DNA from: an uncultured Flavobacteriaceae bacterium
GTDB lineage: Bacteria > Bacteroidota > Bacteroidia > Flavobacteriales > Flavobacteriaceae
Direction: 5' to 3'
Assembly (NCBI GenBank): GCA_913052585.1
Contig: CAJXEB010000007.1
Location: 1-57,474, forward strand
Length of the DNA: 57,474 bases
The first letter of the stretch is position 1; each line of letters begins with the position of its first letter. The notes beneath the pieces are model-generated. The model saw only the letters and a program-made list of their open reading frames with translations. It made no database searches and was not told where the DNA came from. The position numbers were made by a program, and so were the translations under genes. Below are positions 7,613-16,505 of the stretch, one piece after another.

Positions 7613-9973
7613 ATGAAGCGTTTACAATCCATCATTTCTTTCTTTTTAATAATTGGCTTGGTCTACTTAAGTTTTTACAGTTTAATGCCTCAAAATGGAA
7701 CTCCAGCCTCCATTGCTGAAACTGAATTCTCCACAGAACGGGCTTTAATACCCTTAAAGGAAATTACAAAAGCGCCCCATTATATAGGTACCGCAGAACA
7801 CGCAAGAGTTCGAGCATATATTGTAGCACACTTAAAAGGCTTGGGTTTAGAAACCCAGATACAAGAAGGATTTATAATGAATCCTAAGTGGAAGAGTTTG
7901 GATAAATCGAAAAATATACTTGCAAAAATTAAAGGTTCTGGAGCCGGTAAGTCTCTATTGCTATTGTCTCATTACGATAGTGCTTTAACACCTTCGTTTG
8001 GAGCCAGTGATGCAGGAAGTGGAGTGGTTACTATTTTAGAATCGATTCGTGCTTATATAGCGAGTGGCAAAACTCCAAAAAACGATATTATAATTTTATT
8101 TACTGATGCGGAAGAAGTAGGATTGGACGGAGCTAGACTTTTTGTTGAAAATCACCCTTGGGCAAAAAATGTAGGGATTGCTTTAAATTTTGAAGCCCGT
8201 GGTAGTGGAGGTCCAAGTAATATGATTGTAGAAACTAATGGCGGGAATAAAAATTTAATCAATGCTTTTATGGAAGCCGATGTTAAGTTTCCGGCGGCAT
8301 CCTCCTTAATGTATAGCATTTATAAAATGTTGCCCAACGATACGGATTCTACTGTTTTAAGAGAAGGAGGCGATATTGATGGTTTCTTTTTTGCATTTAT
8401 AGACGATCATTTTGATTACCATACCGCCAATGATAATTTTGAAAACCTAGATCGGAATACCTTACAGCATCAAGGAGAATATTTGCTTCCATTGCTTCAT
8501 TATTTTGCGGATGCAGACCTTAGTGCTTTAAAATCTACGGAAGACGATGTGTATATAAATGTGCCAGTTCTTAAAATGATTAGTTATCCGTTTGCATGGA
8601 TAATACCGATGTTAATTTTGGCAATTTTACTTTTCCTTGGTTTAATCGTTTATGGATTAAACAAAAGGGTGCTTTCCATTAAAACGATGGCAAAAGGCTT
8701 TATCCCTTTTTTATTAGCGATTATTAGTTGTGGTCTGTTAGGTTTTTATGGATGGAAATTACTGTTGGTGTTGTACCCACAATACTCAGAAATACAACAC
8801 GGATTTACCTATAACGGGCATACCTATATTTCATTTTTTGTACTAGCATCATTAGCCATTTTATTTGGGATATATTATCGGTATTCTAAAAAAACCAACG
8901 TTGCAAGTTTGTTAATTGCGCCACTTACTTTTTGGTTAATCATCAACGTATTGGTGGCTATTTATTTAAAAGGAGCAGCATTTTTTATTATCCCAGTTTT
9001 TCTAGGACTTCTTTCCTTATGGTTATTAATACGTCAAGAAAAACCCAACCTAATCTTAATGGTTATAATTGGAGCCTTAGCCATTTTTATGTTTGCGCCT
9101 CTTATTCAATTTTTCCCAGTAGGTTTAGGATTAAAAATGTTGGTAGCAAGCTGTTTATTTACCGCATTGCTTTTTGGAATATTGCTACCCGTCTTTGGGT
9201 TTTATAAAATGAAACGAATACTTTCTGTGCTGTTTATACTAGTAGCGATCGTGTTTTTTATTAAGGCACATCTAGCAAGTGATTTTACTGCGGAAAGACA
9301 AAAACCAAATAGTTTGGTCTATTATTATGATGCAGATACGGAAGCAACTTATTGGGCTACGTACGACAAACAATTAGACGATTGGACCCAAGGATATTTA
9401 GGTGAAAACCCTAAAGAAGCAGCTAACTATATCACTTATGCATCTGGAAGTAAATACTCCAGAGGTTATAGTTATGCTGTGGAAGCTCCTGCTAAAAACA
9501 TTCCTTTATTTGAAGCGGTATTAAATAGTGATACGATTATAAATGACATTAAAAAGAGAACTTTTACGATCATTCCAAACCGAAATGTAAATCAGATAAG
9601 TTTATATGTTGAAGAAGGGATCAAGTTTAATTTCCTGTCTTTTAATGGTCAACGTTTACCATTAAACAACAATGAAAATAGTGCGTCACAAAAAATTAAG
9701 AGCAAAGAATTGGTGCGGTATTATGTTTCAGATAAGGATAGTTTAGAGGTTTCTTATGAAGTTTCAAAAGAGCAACAAGTTTCTTTTACGGTGATGGAAT
9801 ACTCGTATGATTTATTAGATCACCCTCAATTTTCGATTAATAAAAGAGCAGAAAATATGATGCCTAAACCATTTGTAGTCACTGATGCTATTGTCGTAAA
9901 GAAAAAAATTATCATTGATGACTTGCCTTTAAAAGTTAAAGACTCCACTAGTAATATTCTTATTTTAGAATAA
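7613..9973 (+). CDS. membrane-bound M28 family zinc aminopeptidase
   Basis: The protein has 786 residues. An N-terminal signal anchor (about 6-24) is followed by an M28 peptidase domain (about 45-300). The metal-site motifs are LLSHYDS (His120), GASDAGSG (Asp133) and TDAEEVGLDG (Glu167/168). A hydrophobic region of about eight helices (320-550) follows, then a soluble C-terminal domain of about 230 residues. This layout resembles the ER aminopeptidase/FXNA-like branch of M28, with the catalytic domain on the periplasmic side. It probably trims peptides in the periplasm. The gene stands alone and converges on the M13 peptidase gene with a shared hairpin terminator between them. Confidence 0.88.
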   Translation: MKRLQSIISFFLIIGLVYLSFYSLMPQNGTPASIAETEFSTERALIPLKEITKAPHYIGTAEHARVRAYIVAHLKGLGLETQIQEGFIMNPKWKSLDKSKNILAKIKGSGAGKSLLLLSHYDSALTPSFGASDAGSGVVTILESIRAYIASGKTPKNDIIILFTDAEEVGLDGARLFVENHPWAKNVGIALNFEARGSGGPSNMIVETNGGNKNLINAFMEADVKFPAASSLMYSIYKMLPNDTDSTVLREGGDIDGFFFAFIDDHFDYHTANDNFENLDRNTLQHQGEYLLPLLHYFADADLSALKSTEDDVYINVPVLKMISYPFAWIIPMLILAILLFLGLIVYGLNKRVLSIKTMAKGFIPFLLAIISCGLLGFYGWKLLLVLYPQYSEIQHGFTYNGHTYISFFVLASLAILFGIYYRYSKKTNVASLLIAPLTFWLIINVLVAIYLKGAAFFIIPVFLGLLSLWLLIRQEKPNLILMVIIGALAIFMFAPLIQFFPVGLGLKMLVASCLFTALLFGILLPVFGFYKMKRILSVLFILVAIVFFIKAHLASDFTAERQKPNSLVYYYDADTEATYWATYDKQLDDWTQGYLGENPKEAANYITYASGSKYSRGYSYAVEAPAKNIPLFEAVLNSDTIINDIKKRTFTIIPNRNVNQISLYVEEGIKFNFLSFNGQRLPLNNNENSASQKIKSKELVRYYVSDKDSLEVSYEVSKEQQVSFTVMEYSYDLLDHPQFSINKRAENMMPKPFVVTDAIVVKKKIIIDDLPLKVKDSTSNILILE

Positions 9974-9974
9974 T

Positions 9975-10012
9975 AAAAAAGCCCATTAAGAAATTCTTAA
10001 TGGGCTTTTTTT
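9975..10012. terminator. bidirectional Rho-independent terminator
   Basis: A perfect stem AAAAAAGCCCATTAAG closes over AAATT to CTTAATGGGCTTTTTT. The A-run and T-run on opposite sides let it serve both the M28 gene (plus) and the M13 gene (minus). Confidence 0.9.
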
Positions 10013-10028
10013 ATAAACTATAAAGGTG

Positions 10029-12083
10029 CTACCAAATGCGAACACGTTCTTCAGCAGGAACAAACATTCCGTCACCTTCTTTAATATCAAACGCTTCATA
10101 AAAAGCATCAATATTAATAAGAGGTTGTATTGCTCTTACCATACCTGGAGAATGTGGATCTGTTTTAATTCTATTTCGCAATTCCTCGTCTCTAGTTAAC
10201 GTTCTCCAAACAGTTGCCCAACTCATAAAGAATCGTTGTTCTGCTGTAAAACCATCAATATCTTCTGGTCTTCCATTCTTTTCGTACAGCAATTGCAAAC
10301 CATCGTATGCACCTAAAACTCCACCAAGATCTCCAATGTTTTCACCTAAAGTAAATTTACCGTTGATGTAAACACTATCCAATACTTCTATCTTACTGTA
10401 TTGTGCTGCCAAAGCATCTCCTCTAGCTGTAAATTGTTTTAAGTCTTCGTCAGACCACCAATTTACCAAATTACCATTGGCATCAAAACGGGCACCGCTA
10501 TCATCAAATGCATGAGAAATTTCGTGACCTATTACGGCACCAATTCCACCATAATTTACAGCATCATCTGCTAAATAATCATAGAAAGGAGGTTGTAATA
10601 TCGCTGCAGGAAATACAATTTCGTTATTTAATGGGTTAAAATATGCATTCACAGTTTGTGGTGACATTCCCCATTCTGTTTTATCTACAGGTTCTCCCAT
10701 TTCAGATAAATTTTTAGCAGTTGACCATTTGTTAATTGCACTTATATTTTCAAAATACGTATTGCCTTTGTTAACCTCCATCGTCGAGTAATCTTCCCAG
10801 GTATTTGGATAACCAATTTTTACTGTAAATTTATCTAATTTTTCAATGGCTTTTATTTTGGTTTCATCACTCATCCAGTCTAGTTCTTGGATACGAGCTT
10901 GATACGAAGCAATTACATTTGCAATCATTTCTTCTGCGTTTTCTTTTGCCGCTGGCGGAAATTTAGCATCCACATACAATTGACCTAATGCTTCTCCAAC
11001 ATTATTGTTAACTACTGATAATGCACGTTCATCAGCAGGTCTCATTTCTTTAGCATCTCTTAAATACTTACTGTAAAATTCCCAGTTGGCTACTTCAATT
11101 TCTTCCGTTAAGCGACTTGCACTACTCACAAAAGTATCCCAACGCAATAGCGTTTTAAGATCATCGATAGGGTGTTCTGTTAAAAATGAATTTAAGGTAC
11201 TAATAAATTTAGGCTGCGTTACGATAAGGGTATCAACGTTTTGTTTCAGCTTTTTATCAGCCATCATTTTTTGGATATCGAATGCTGGAATTAACAACTG
11301 TGTTTCTGAAATAGATTTTGGATTGTTATAATTACGCATATCTCTACTTTGTACTTTATCCAATCGAGGTGTTGCTAATTGCGTTTCCATCGCCAGTACT
11401 TTTTCTGCAGAAGCGTTAGCAGCACTTTCATCATCTCCTAAAAACTGAAGCATTCTTGAAATGTGTTCTACATATTTTGCACGAATTTCCACAGATTTTG
11501 TGTCCATTTCTAAATAATAATCACGATCACCAAGACCAAGACCATTCTCTGTAAGATACGCAGCATTTATAGAACTGTCATTTAGGTCTGCAAATGAAAC
11601 AAAATCCATAAATGGGGAACTTACATTGGGAACCGTCATTAAAACGGTTTGAAGATCAGTTAGGTTTTCTATACTCGCAATAGCATCTAAAGCGGGTTGT
11701 ATAGGAGTTATTCCAGCAGCATTACGAGTATCAACATCAAGTTTTGAGTCGAATAAGAATAAAGCTTTCGCCTGATCGGTATTCGAATCGTAGTTTCCGC
11801 TTTCCTTAGCTTTTGCTAAGATCTCCAACACATCTTTATCGGTAGATTTTCTCAAAACAGAAAATCCTCCCCAGATTGTTCGATCTTCAGGAATTTTTGT
11901 GTTTTGCATCCAATTTCCATTTACATAATTATAAAAATCATCTTTTGGATTTACGGTAGTGTCCATGTTTTCCAGAATAATACCGTGTGGTAATTCGTCT
12001 GCTTTATTAGCTTCACCACAAGATGTGAGCAACACCGCAGCAGAAGCGATTAAAGTTGAAAATTTAAATACTGTTAATTTCAT
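10029..12083 (-). CDS. M13 family zinc metallopeptidase lipoprotein (neprilysin/PepO-like)
   Basis: The protein has 684 residues, normal for M13. The N-terminus is a lipoprotein signal with lipobox LLTSC (Cys22). The C-terminal catalytic domain carries VNAYFNPLNNEIVFPAAIL (substrate-binding N-A-Y/F motif, about 478), HEISH at 520-524 (zinc ligands His520 and His524, catalytic Glu521), and ENIGDLGG with third ligand Glu581. It should be anchored in an outer or inner membrane leaflet and cleave oligopeptides. It follows the lipoprotein gene at 12116-12697 by 32 bp on the same strand, so the two form a likely operon. Confidence 0.95.
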   Translation of the reverse strand: MKLTVFKFSTLIASAAVLLTSCGEANKADELPHGIILENMDTTVNPKDDFYNYVNGNWMQNTKIPEDRTIWGGFSVLRKSTDKDVLEILAKAKESGNYDSNTDQAKALFLFDSKLDVDTRNAAGITPIQPALDAIASIENLTDLQTVLMTVPNVSSPFMDFVSFADLNDSSINAAYLTENGLGLGDRDYYLEMDTKSVEIRAKYVEHISRMLQFLGDDESAANASAEKVLAMETQLATPRLDKVQSRDMRNYNNPKSISETQLLIPAFDIQKMMADKKLKQNVDTLIVTQPKFISTLNSFLTEHPIDDLKTLLRWDTFVSSASRLTEEIEVANWEFYSKYLRDAKEMRPADERALSVVNNNVGEALGQLYVDAKFPPAAKENAEEMIANVIASYQARIQELDWMSDETKIKAIEKLDKFTVKIGYPNTWEDYSTMEVNKGNTYFENISAINKWSTAKNLSEMGEPVDKTEWGMSPQTVNAYFNPLNNEIVFPAAILQPPFYDYLADDAVNYGGIGAVIGHEISHAFDDSGARFDANGNLVNWWSDEDLKQFTARGDALAAQYSKIEVLDSVYINGKFTLGENIGDLGGVLGAYDGLQLLYEKNGRPEDIDGFTAEQRFFMSWATVWRTLTRDEELRNRIKTDPHSPGMVRAIQPLINIDAFYEAFDIKEGDGMFVPAEERVRIW

Positions 12084-12115
12084 AATAGAGTTATTAAGTT
12101 GATTTCAGGTTATTA

Positions 12116-12697
12116 TTATTTATTTTGGTCTTCTAATTCGGCTTTATAAACAGAATCTAGAAATATTTCACGAATTTTTAATTCTTGATTTTCGCTGTCT
12201 ACTCTTTGTAAATCGATAGCGTCTTTTTCAAATTTTTCATTAATCTGAACGAATAAATTTTTCACTGAAATATTCAATTCATTAAAATAGTCTTGAAGCC
12301 TTACAGAATCAAAATGAGCTTTATTTACTTCTTGGTTTAATAGTTGAGTTCTTGTTTTTACGACCATTACTCTTGAGAAAATCACTCGAGTATTTAAGGT
12401 ATCAGGGATTTTTTTAATTAGAGAATCGATATGAGAAACCATAAGCATTGACTTAGTTTGAATGGCTTCCATAGTAGTACCATTAATGGTTTTTACTTGT
12501 TCTTCAAAATCTTCAAAAGCTCCCCAATGGATTACTTCTGCTCTTGCATTTACGGAGATTGTTGGAAATTCAAAATCAGTATGACCATAAATACTGGAAT
12601 TTATTTTTTGAGGAATCACTTTTTGTGTTGATTCTTCTTTGTTATTTCCACAAGAAAATACGATTAAACTTACTATAAAAAGTATAGGAATTTTCAT
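12116..12697 (-). CDS. hypothetical lipoprotein
   Basis: A GTG-started frame begins at 12718, but the ATG at 12697 directly opens a lipoprotein signal (MKIPILFIVSLIVFSCGNN, lipobox VFSC) and is the better start. That gives 193 residues. The mature part is mostly helical and rich in Lys, Glu, Asp and Gln, with a coiled-coil look from about residue 90 onward. I do not recognise a family. It precedes the M13 peptidase gene by 32 bp and is probably co-transcribed with it. It is divergent from the epimerase gene, whose longest possible reading frame abuts this start. Confidence 0.7.
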   Translation of the reverse strand: MKIPILFIVSLIVFSCGNNKEESTQKVIPQKINSSIYGHTDFEFPTISVNARAEVIHWGAFEDFEEQVKTINGTTMEAIQTKSMLMVSHIDSLIKKIPDTLNTRVIFSRVMVVKTRTQLLNQEVNKAHFDSVRLQDYFNELNISVKNLFVQINEKFEKDAIDLQRVDSENQELKIREIFLDSVYKAELEDQNK

Positions 12698-12814
12698 TTG
12701 ACAAAAGTGTATAGCCACAAATATACAAGTTCTATGGACATATTAAAGTTAATTTTAAGTGAATGTAAAAGAGGAGAAAATCCGTATATTTACGGAACAA
12801 AAAAAATAAAAATT

Positions 12815-13756
12815 TTGAAGAAAAGAATACTTATAATAGGTGCGTCAGGTCAATTAGGAACAGATCTAACATTGCAATTGAGAAAGAAATACGGAAACCA
12901 TAAAGTAGTCGCTACAGATATTAGAGAAGACGATGGCACCTTAAGTAAAGAGGGTCCATTTGAAGTTTTAGACGCTATGGATTATGAGGCCATTGAAGAT
13001 GTAGTTATTAGGTACGAAATTACAGATGTTTATTTATTAGCAGCGATGTTATCTGCAACTGCCGAAAAGTTTCCGATGCGTGCATGGAATCTAAATATGA
13101 ATTCATTATTTAATGTTTTAAATCTTGCAAAGGATCGGAAGATAAAGAAAGTGTTTTGGCCTTCAAGTATTGCAGTATTTGGCCCAACGACTCCAAGGCA
13201 AAATACCCCACAAAAGACCATAATGGAACCTTCTACAGTTTACGGAATTAGTAAACAAGCTGGTGAAAGATGGTGTGAGTATTATCACAATAAATATGGA
13301 GTAGATGTTCGCAGTATCCGATATCCTGGTTTAATAAGTTATAAAGCTACACCAGGTGGAGGAACAACAGATTATGCGGTAGATATTTACCATAAAGCCG
13401 TTAAGCATAGTAAGTATATATGTTTTCTAGACAAGCAAACCACGTTGCCTATGATGTATATTGATGATGCCATAAGAGCGACATTAACTATAATGGATGC
13501 TCCTAAGAAGGCTATTAAAGTAAGAAGTTCATATAACCTATCGGGCTTAAGTTTTAATCCAATTGATATCTCTGAAAGTATTAAAAAACAAATTCCAAGT
13601 TTTGAAATATCTTATGAGCCAGATTTTAGACAAAAAATTGCAGATTCTTGGCCACAAAGTATAGATGATACGGATGCCACAAAGGATTGGGGCTGGAAAA
13701 ACAAGACTTCATTAGAAGAAATGACCGATATAATGCTTAAGAATTTATCGGATTAA
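12815..13756 (+). CDS. NAD-dependent epimerase/dehydratase-family protein (L-threonine 3-dehydrogenase-like)
   Basis: This extended short-chain dehydrogenase has the nucleotide-binding GASGQLG motif right at the N-terminus. The catalytic Ser lies in WPSSIAVFG and the catalytic pair is Y-G-I-S-K (TVYGISKQAGE). The pattern TTDYAVDIYHKAV with LPMMYIDDAI is typical of the SDR-type threonine dehydrogenases that convert L-threonine to 2-amino-3-ketobutyrate. Start choice: a TTG at 12815 gives the usual compact start (LKKRILIIGASG). An ATG at 12734 or the TTG at 12698 would add 27 or 39 residues with no family look. The extra region contains the palindrome CCGTATATTTACGG, more like promoter DNA than coding DNA. 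The assignment to threonine is from overall resemblance. Confidence 0.85.
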   Translation: MKKRILIIGASGQLGTDLTLQLRKKYGNHKVVATDIREDDGTLSKEGPFEVLDAMDYEAIEDVVIRYEITDVYLLAAMLSATAEKFPMRAWNLNMNSLFNVLNLAKDRKIKKVFWPSSIAVFGPTTPRQNTPQKTIMEPSTVYGISKQAGERWCEYYHNKYGVDVRSIRYPGLISYKATPGGGTTDYAVDIYHKAVKHSKYICFLDKQTTLPMMYIDDAIRATLTIMDAPKKAIKVRSSYNLSGLSFNPIDISESIKKQIPSFEISYEPDFRQKIADSWPQSIDDTDATKDWGWKNKTSLEEMTDIMLKNLSD

Positions 13757-13790
13757 AAGGCCTATTAATCAACCTTTAATACAAATAGTA

Positions 13791-14187
13791 ATGCAACAAA
13801 TAAATAAATTAAAACAGTTAGGAAAAGGGGTGTTTTTTTTTGTTTTTATTAATTACTACAAGTGTTTTTTTACTTCTTCTTCTACTATTTATGTTTAGAA
13901 TTAATAATAAATGGAATAATGATTTATTAGCAAAGAACTCCGCCATAGAGGATTAAGCAAAAACTATTTTAACACACCTAATTTCTTCTTCCTTAGTTGT
14001 TGGAGTTTTTATTTCTATTTTTTTCTATAATTCGATTATACCTGCTTTAGTAGAGCTTCAAACTTTTTTTTATGGGTATGATTCTGAAGGTAATTTAAGT
14101 TTTTCATTAATTTATTGGTCTACTTTCTCCGATACTATAGGTGTTAATAGTGAAATTGCTTTGAGTATTTATGCTCAACTTAAATAA
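13791..14187 (+). pseudogene. broken membrane-protein gene (frameshift plus in-frame stop)
   Basis: The ATG at 13791 opens MQQINKLKQLGKGVFF and then meets a run of nine T. Read with one T fewer, the frame continues as LFLLITTSVFLLLLLLFMF and a polar stretch to AIED, then TAA at about 13955. The same frame resumes at once with AKTILTHLISSSLVVGVFI and runs to QLK and a stop at 14187. Together these give a plausible two-helix protein of about 130 residues with a periplasmic segment. The two lesions (a homopolymer slip and a nonsense codon) show decay, although a sequencing error could explain the first. No family is recognised. Confidence 0.6.
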
Positions 14188-14193
14188 AATAAT

Positions 14194-14235
14194 ATGCAAG
14201 CACCAGTACCAGTAAGAAGAATTATTAAAGAATAA
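14194..14235 (+). CDS. possible 13-codon mini-ORF MQAPVPVRRIIKE
   Basis: A short frame begins 6 bp after the pseudogene stop and ends just before a terminator. Its sequence echoes the C-terminal tail of the CrtO-like protein (RRRQAPAPYKI). It may be a real short peptide, the true tail of the broken gene, or chance. Confidence 0.15.
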   Translation: MQAPVPVRRIIKE

Positions 14236-14274
14236 AAAAGAGCCTTATTAGAATTAATAGGGGCTCTTTTTTTA
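14236..14274. terminator. Rho-independent terminator between pseudogene and TM2 gene
   Basis: A stem AAAAAGAGCC-TTATT faces AATAG-GGGCTCTTTTTTT, with an A-run on the left and a T-run on the right. It can end transcripts from both sides; the minus-strand TM2 gene ends at 14287. Confidence 0.8.
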
Positions 14275-14286
14275 AATAATAGTATT

Positions 14287-14607
14287 TTAAAACCAAGGTC
14301 GTTTACCAACTTGATAGGTATTGTAAAATTCTTCATCACTTTTTGTTAGATAAATGATGCCTTCTATAAGTCCTACAATTCCAGCAGCACCACAAGTTAT
14401 AAATGTGATTACTATTTGAATGATTCCTTCTTTATTATAACCCAAAATAAATTTATGGATCCCTAACGATCCAAATAAAATAGCCAAAATACCAGCTATT
14501 ATTTTTTTGTTTTCGCCGTTAGCAGTTACATCATTCCAGCTTTCTTTAAACTCATTAGCAGTTTGCTTAGCCTCTTCTTCAAATGACTTGTTGTTTTCTT
14601 CGCTCAT
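14287..14607 (-). CDS. TM2 domain-containing membrane protein
   Basis: The protein has 106 residues. An acidic, polar N-terminus (about 1-33) is followed by the TM2 domain: KKIIAGILAILFGSLGIHKF, then LGYNKEGIIQ, and a second helix ITFITCGAAGIVGLIEGIIY. The short loop between two helices with G-x-x-G-x-H-x-F is diagnostic. The end is YNTYQVGKRPWF. The function of bacterial TM2 proteins is not established. The gene is monocistronic, with its terminator just downstream. The 190 bp upstream toward 14800 hold no gene. Confidence 0.85.
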   Translation of the reverse strand: MSEENNKSFEEEAKQTANEFKESWNDVTANGENKKIIAGILAILFGSLGIHKFILGYNKEGIIQIVITFITCGAAGIVGLIEGIIYLTKSDEEFYNTYQVGKRPWF

Positions 14608-14799
14608 TATTAGTTGATTTTTATTGTTTGTTTTGTAAAAGTAATAAATATTATAAAAAAGACTATCAATTGGTTCCCAAAGTTGAATTTTATTGCCTTC
14701 ATTATCTAAAATTCAATCAATATTTTGTTTTTTTTGGTCTTCCGTTTTAAAAAGAAACCTCCCAATTCAGTTGCTTATTTGATACGATTAGCTTTTAAT

Positions 14800-15735
14800 T
14801 TATTCAAATTTAAGCACTATTTTATTTACAATTACTTGGGCTAATTTTTCTTTGCTTTCTAATGTCCATCCTGCAACGTGAGGACTTAATATCACATGGT
14901 CCATACTTAATAATTCGGAAAGTGATTCTGGAATTTCATTAGAAAATAATGATTCAAACGAACTTTTTTCAAATTCTAAAACATCCAAGCCAGCTCCTAA
15001 TACTTTTCCGGTTTTTAAAGCTAAAACTAAATCTGATGTGACCACACTTTTACCTCTAGCGGTATTTAATAACCAAAATGATTTTGAAAATTGATTGATA
15101 AAATCTGTGTTTATCATCTTATTAGTTAAGGGAGTCCAGGGAGTATGAAGACTCACAACATCCACTTCTTTTTGAAACGTTTTTAATGAAACTTGAGTCG
15201 CATTTCCGTCACCAACATGTTCCTTAATATCATAGCAAATTACCTTGCAATCAAAGCCTTTTAGTTTTTTTGAAAAAGCCTTACCCATATTCCCGTACCC
15301 AATAATACCAACGGTTTTGCCATCTAATTCGATGCCTCTATTTTCTTCCCGATGCCATAAACCGTTTCTAACTTCAAGATCTGCTTTGTTAAGTTTATTA
15401 AATAAGGAAAGAAGCATCCCTAAAGCATGTTCGCTAACAGCATTGCGATTTCCTTCAGGTGCAGCTATTAAAGTAATTCCTTTAGATTCTGCATATGGAA
15501 TATCGATACTTTCTAATCCAGCACCTACGCGCGCAATAAATTTTAAATTAGTAGCAGCATCTATAAAAGTTGAATCACATTTAAACCTGCTTCTTATAAC
15601 GATTCCGTCATATTCTGAAATGATTTGTTCAATTTCAGATTTTGAGGAGGTATAATCTTCTTCATTTTTATAACCAGCATCTGATAACTGATTAATGAGT
15701 AAGGGATGGTTTTGATCTAAATGAAGAATTTTCAC
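14800..15735 (-). CDS. D-2-hydroxyacid dehydrogenase (3-phosphoglycerate dehydrogenase-like)
   Basis: The protein has 311 residues. The NAD-binding motif is GIIGYGNMG (about 144-152). The family catalytic triad is visible as Arg in NTARGKSVV, Glu in DVLEFE and His in SPHVAGWT. The N-terminal region contains IVIRSRFKCD and FIARVGAGLESID, as in PGDH-type enzymes. It lacks the C-terminal ACT domain of regulated serine-pathway PGDHs, so it may act on phosphoglycerate, glyoxylate or another 2-oxo acid. It is the last gene of the long minus-strand run, 3 bp after the cupin gene. Confidence 0.88.
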   Translation of the reverse strand: MKILHLDQNHPLLINQLSDAGYKNEEDYTSSKSEIEQIISEYDGIVIRSRFKCDSTFIDAATNLKFIARVGAGLESIDIPYAESKGITLIAAPEGNRNAVSEHALGMLLSLFNKLNKADLEVRNGLWHREENRGIELDGKTVGIIGYGNMGKAFSKKLKGFDCKVICYDIKEHVGDGNATQVSLKTFQKEVDVVSLHTPWTPLTNKMINTDFINQFSKSFWLLNTARGKSVVTSDLVLALKTGKVLGAGLDVLEFEKSSFESLFSNEIPESLSELLSMDHVILSPHVAGWTLESKEKLAQVIVNKIVLKFE

Positions 15736-15738
15736 GAT

Positions 15739-16104
15739 TTATATTTTTGGATAATTACTAATTGTGTTTTCGTGTTTAATAGTACCGGTATGAGCGGTAG
15801 TCAATTTTTCAAATAACAGCACATGAACTTCTTCTCCATTTTTTGTTATAGGACAGTGTTCAACTCCTTTTGGGATTACTATAATTTCTCCTTCATTCAC
15901 TATTTCGATGCGATCTCTAAAATGCATTTCTAAAGTGCCTTTTATAACTTGAAATAATTCGTCTTCTTTTTCGTGTTGGTGCCAAATAAATTCATCTTTA
16001 ATTTTTGCTAAAAGCACTTGCATATCGTCTACGATTGCAATTTGATGAGGATGCCAGTTCTTGCTAAATTTCGAGAACTTTTCTTTAATATTAATAGAAT
16101 TCAC
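15739..16104 (-). CDS. cupin-domain protein
   Basis: The protein has 121 residues and a single conserved cupin barrel. Motif 1 reads WHQHEKEDELFQVIKGTLEMHF (metal ligands in HxH...E), and motif 2 reads GEIIVIPKGVEHCP (His). A bound metal is therefore likely. No catalytic function can be read from the sequence. It lies 3 bp before the dehydrogenase gene and 11 bp after the thioesterase gene, in one operon. Confidence 0.85.
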   Translation of the reverse strand: MNSINIKEKFSKFSKNWHPHQIAIVDDMQVLLAKIKDEFIWHQHEKEDELFQVIKGTLEMHFRDRIEIVNEGEIIVIPKGVEHCPITKNGEEVHVLLFEKLTTAHTGTIKHENTISNYPKI

Positions 16105-16115
16105 AGTCTTATAAA

Positions 16116-16505
16116 TTAGTCAAACAAGGTACTAATTTCTTCTGTTATTTTAGTTGGACGGAGCGTTTTTCCATTTAATAAGCACCACGTAGTTTTTGCT
16201 TCGACGATTATTTTTTGATCACTTAATCTAACAATTTTATAATGGCGATCACTTTTAACACCTTCGTTTCTAGCTATCCAAGTAGTCAATTCTAATTTTT
16301 CTCCTTCAAAGGAAGCTGCTTTATAATTAATGGTGTGATTAATCACGTACCATACATAATTATCTTGAAAATCTTTAGGCGCAGCATCATCCCAATGTTT
16401 TTCGGCAGCATCTAAGCACCATTGCAAATAAATAAGATTATTTACGTGATTTCTTTCATCTATTGCAGATGCTGGTACTATAAAAGTTTTAGAATAGACT
16501 TTCAT
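16116..16505 (-). CDS. acyl-CoA thioesterase, hotdog fold (4HBT family)
   Basis: The protein has 129 residues, the usual length for the family. The active-site signature IDERNHVNNLIYLQWCLDAA (about 16-35) has the catalytic Asp and the H-V-N-N turn. The strands INHTINYKAASFEGEKLELTTWI and SDRHYKIV follow. The protein hydrolyses acyl-CoA thioesters in the cytoplasm; the chain preference is unknown. The start is adjacent to the mgtE stop at 16506, with no gap. Confidence 0.88.
   Translation of the reverse strand: MKVYSKTFIVPASAIDERNHVNNLIYLQWCLDAAEKHWDDAAPKDFQDNYVWYVINHTINYKAASFEGEKLELTTWIARNEGVKSDRHYKIVRLSDQKIIVEAKTTWCLLNGKTLRPTKITEEISTLFD

Noticed and set aside
8932-9207. 91-codon plus-strand ORF
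   Set aside because: It lies wholly inside the M28 peptidase gene in another frame.
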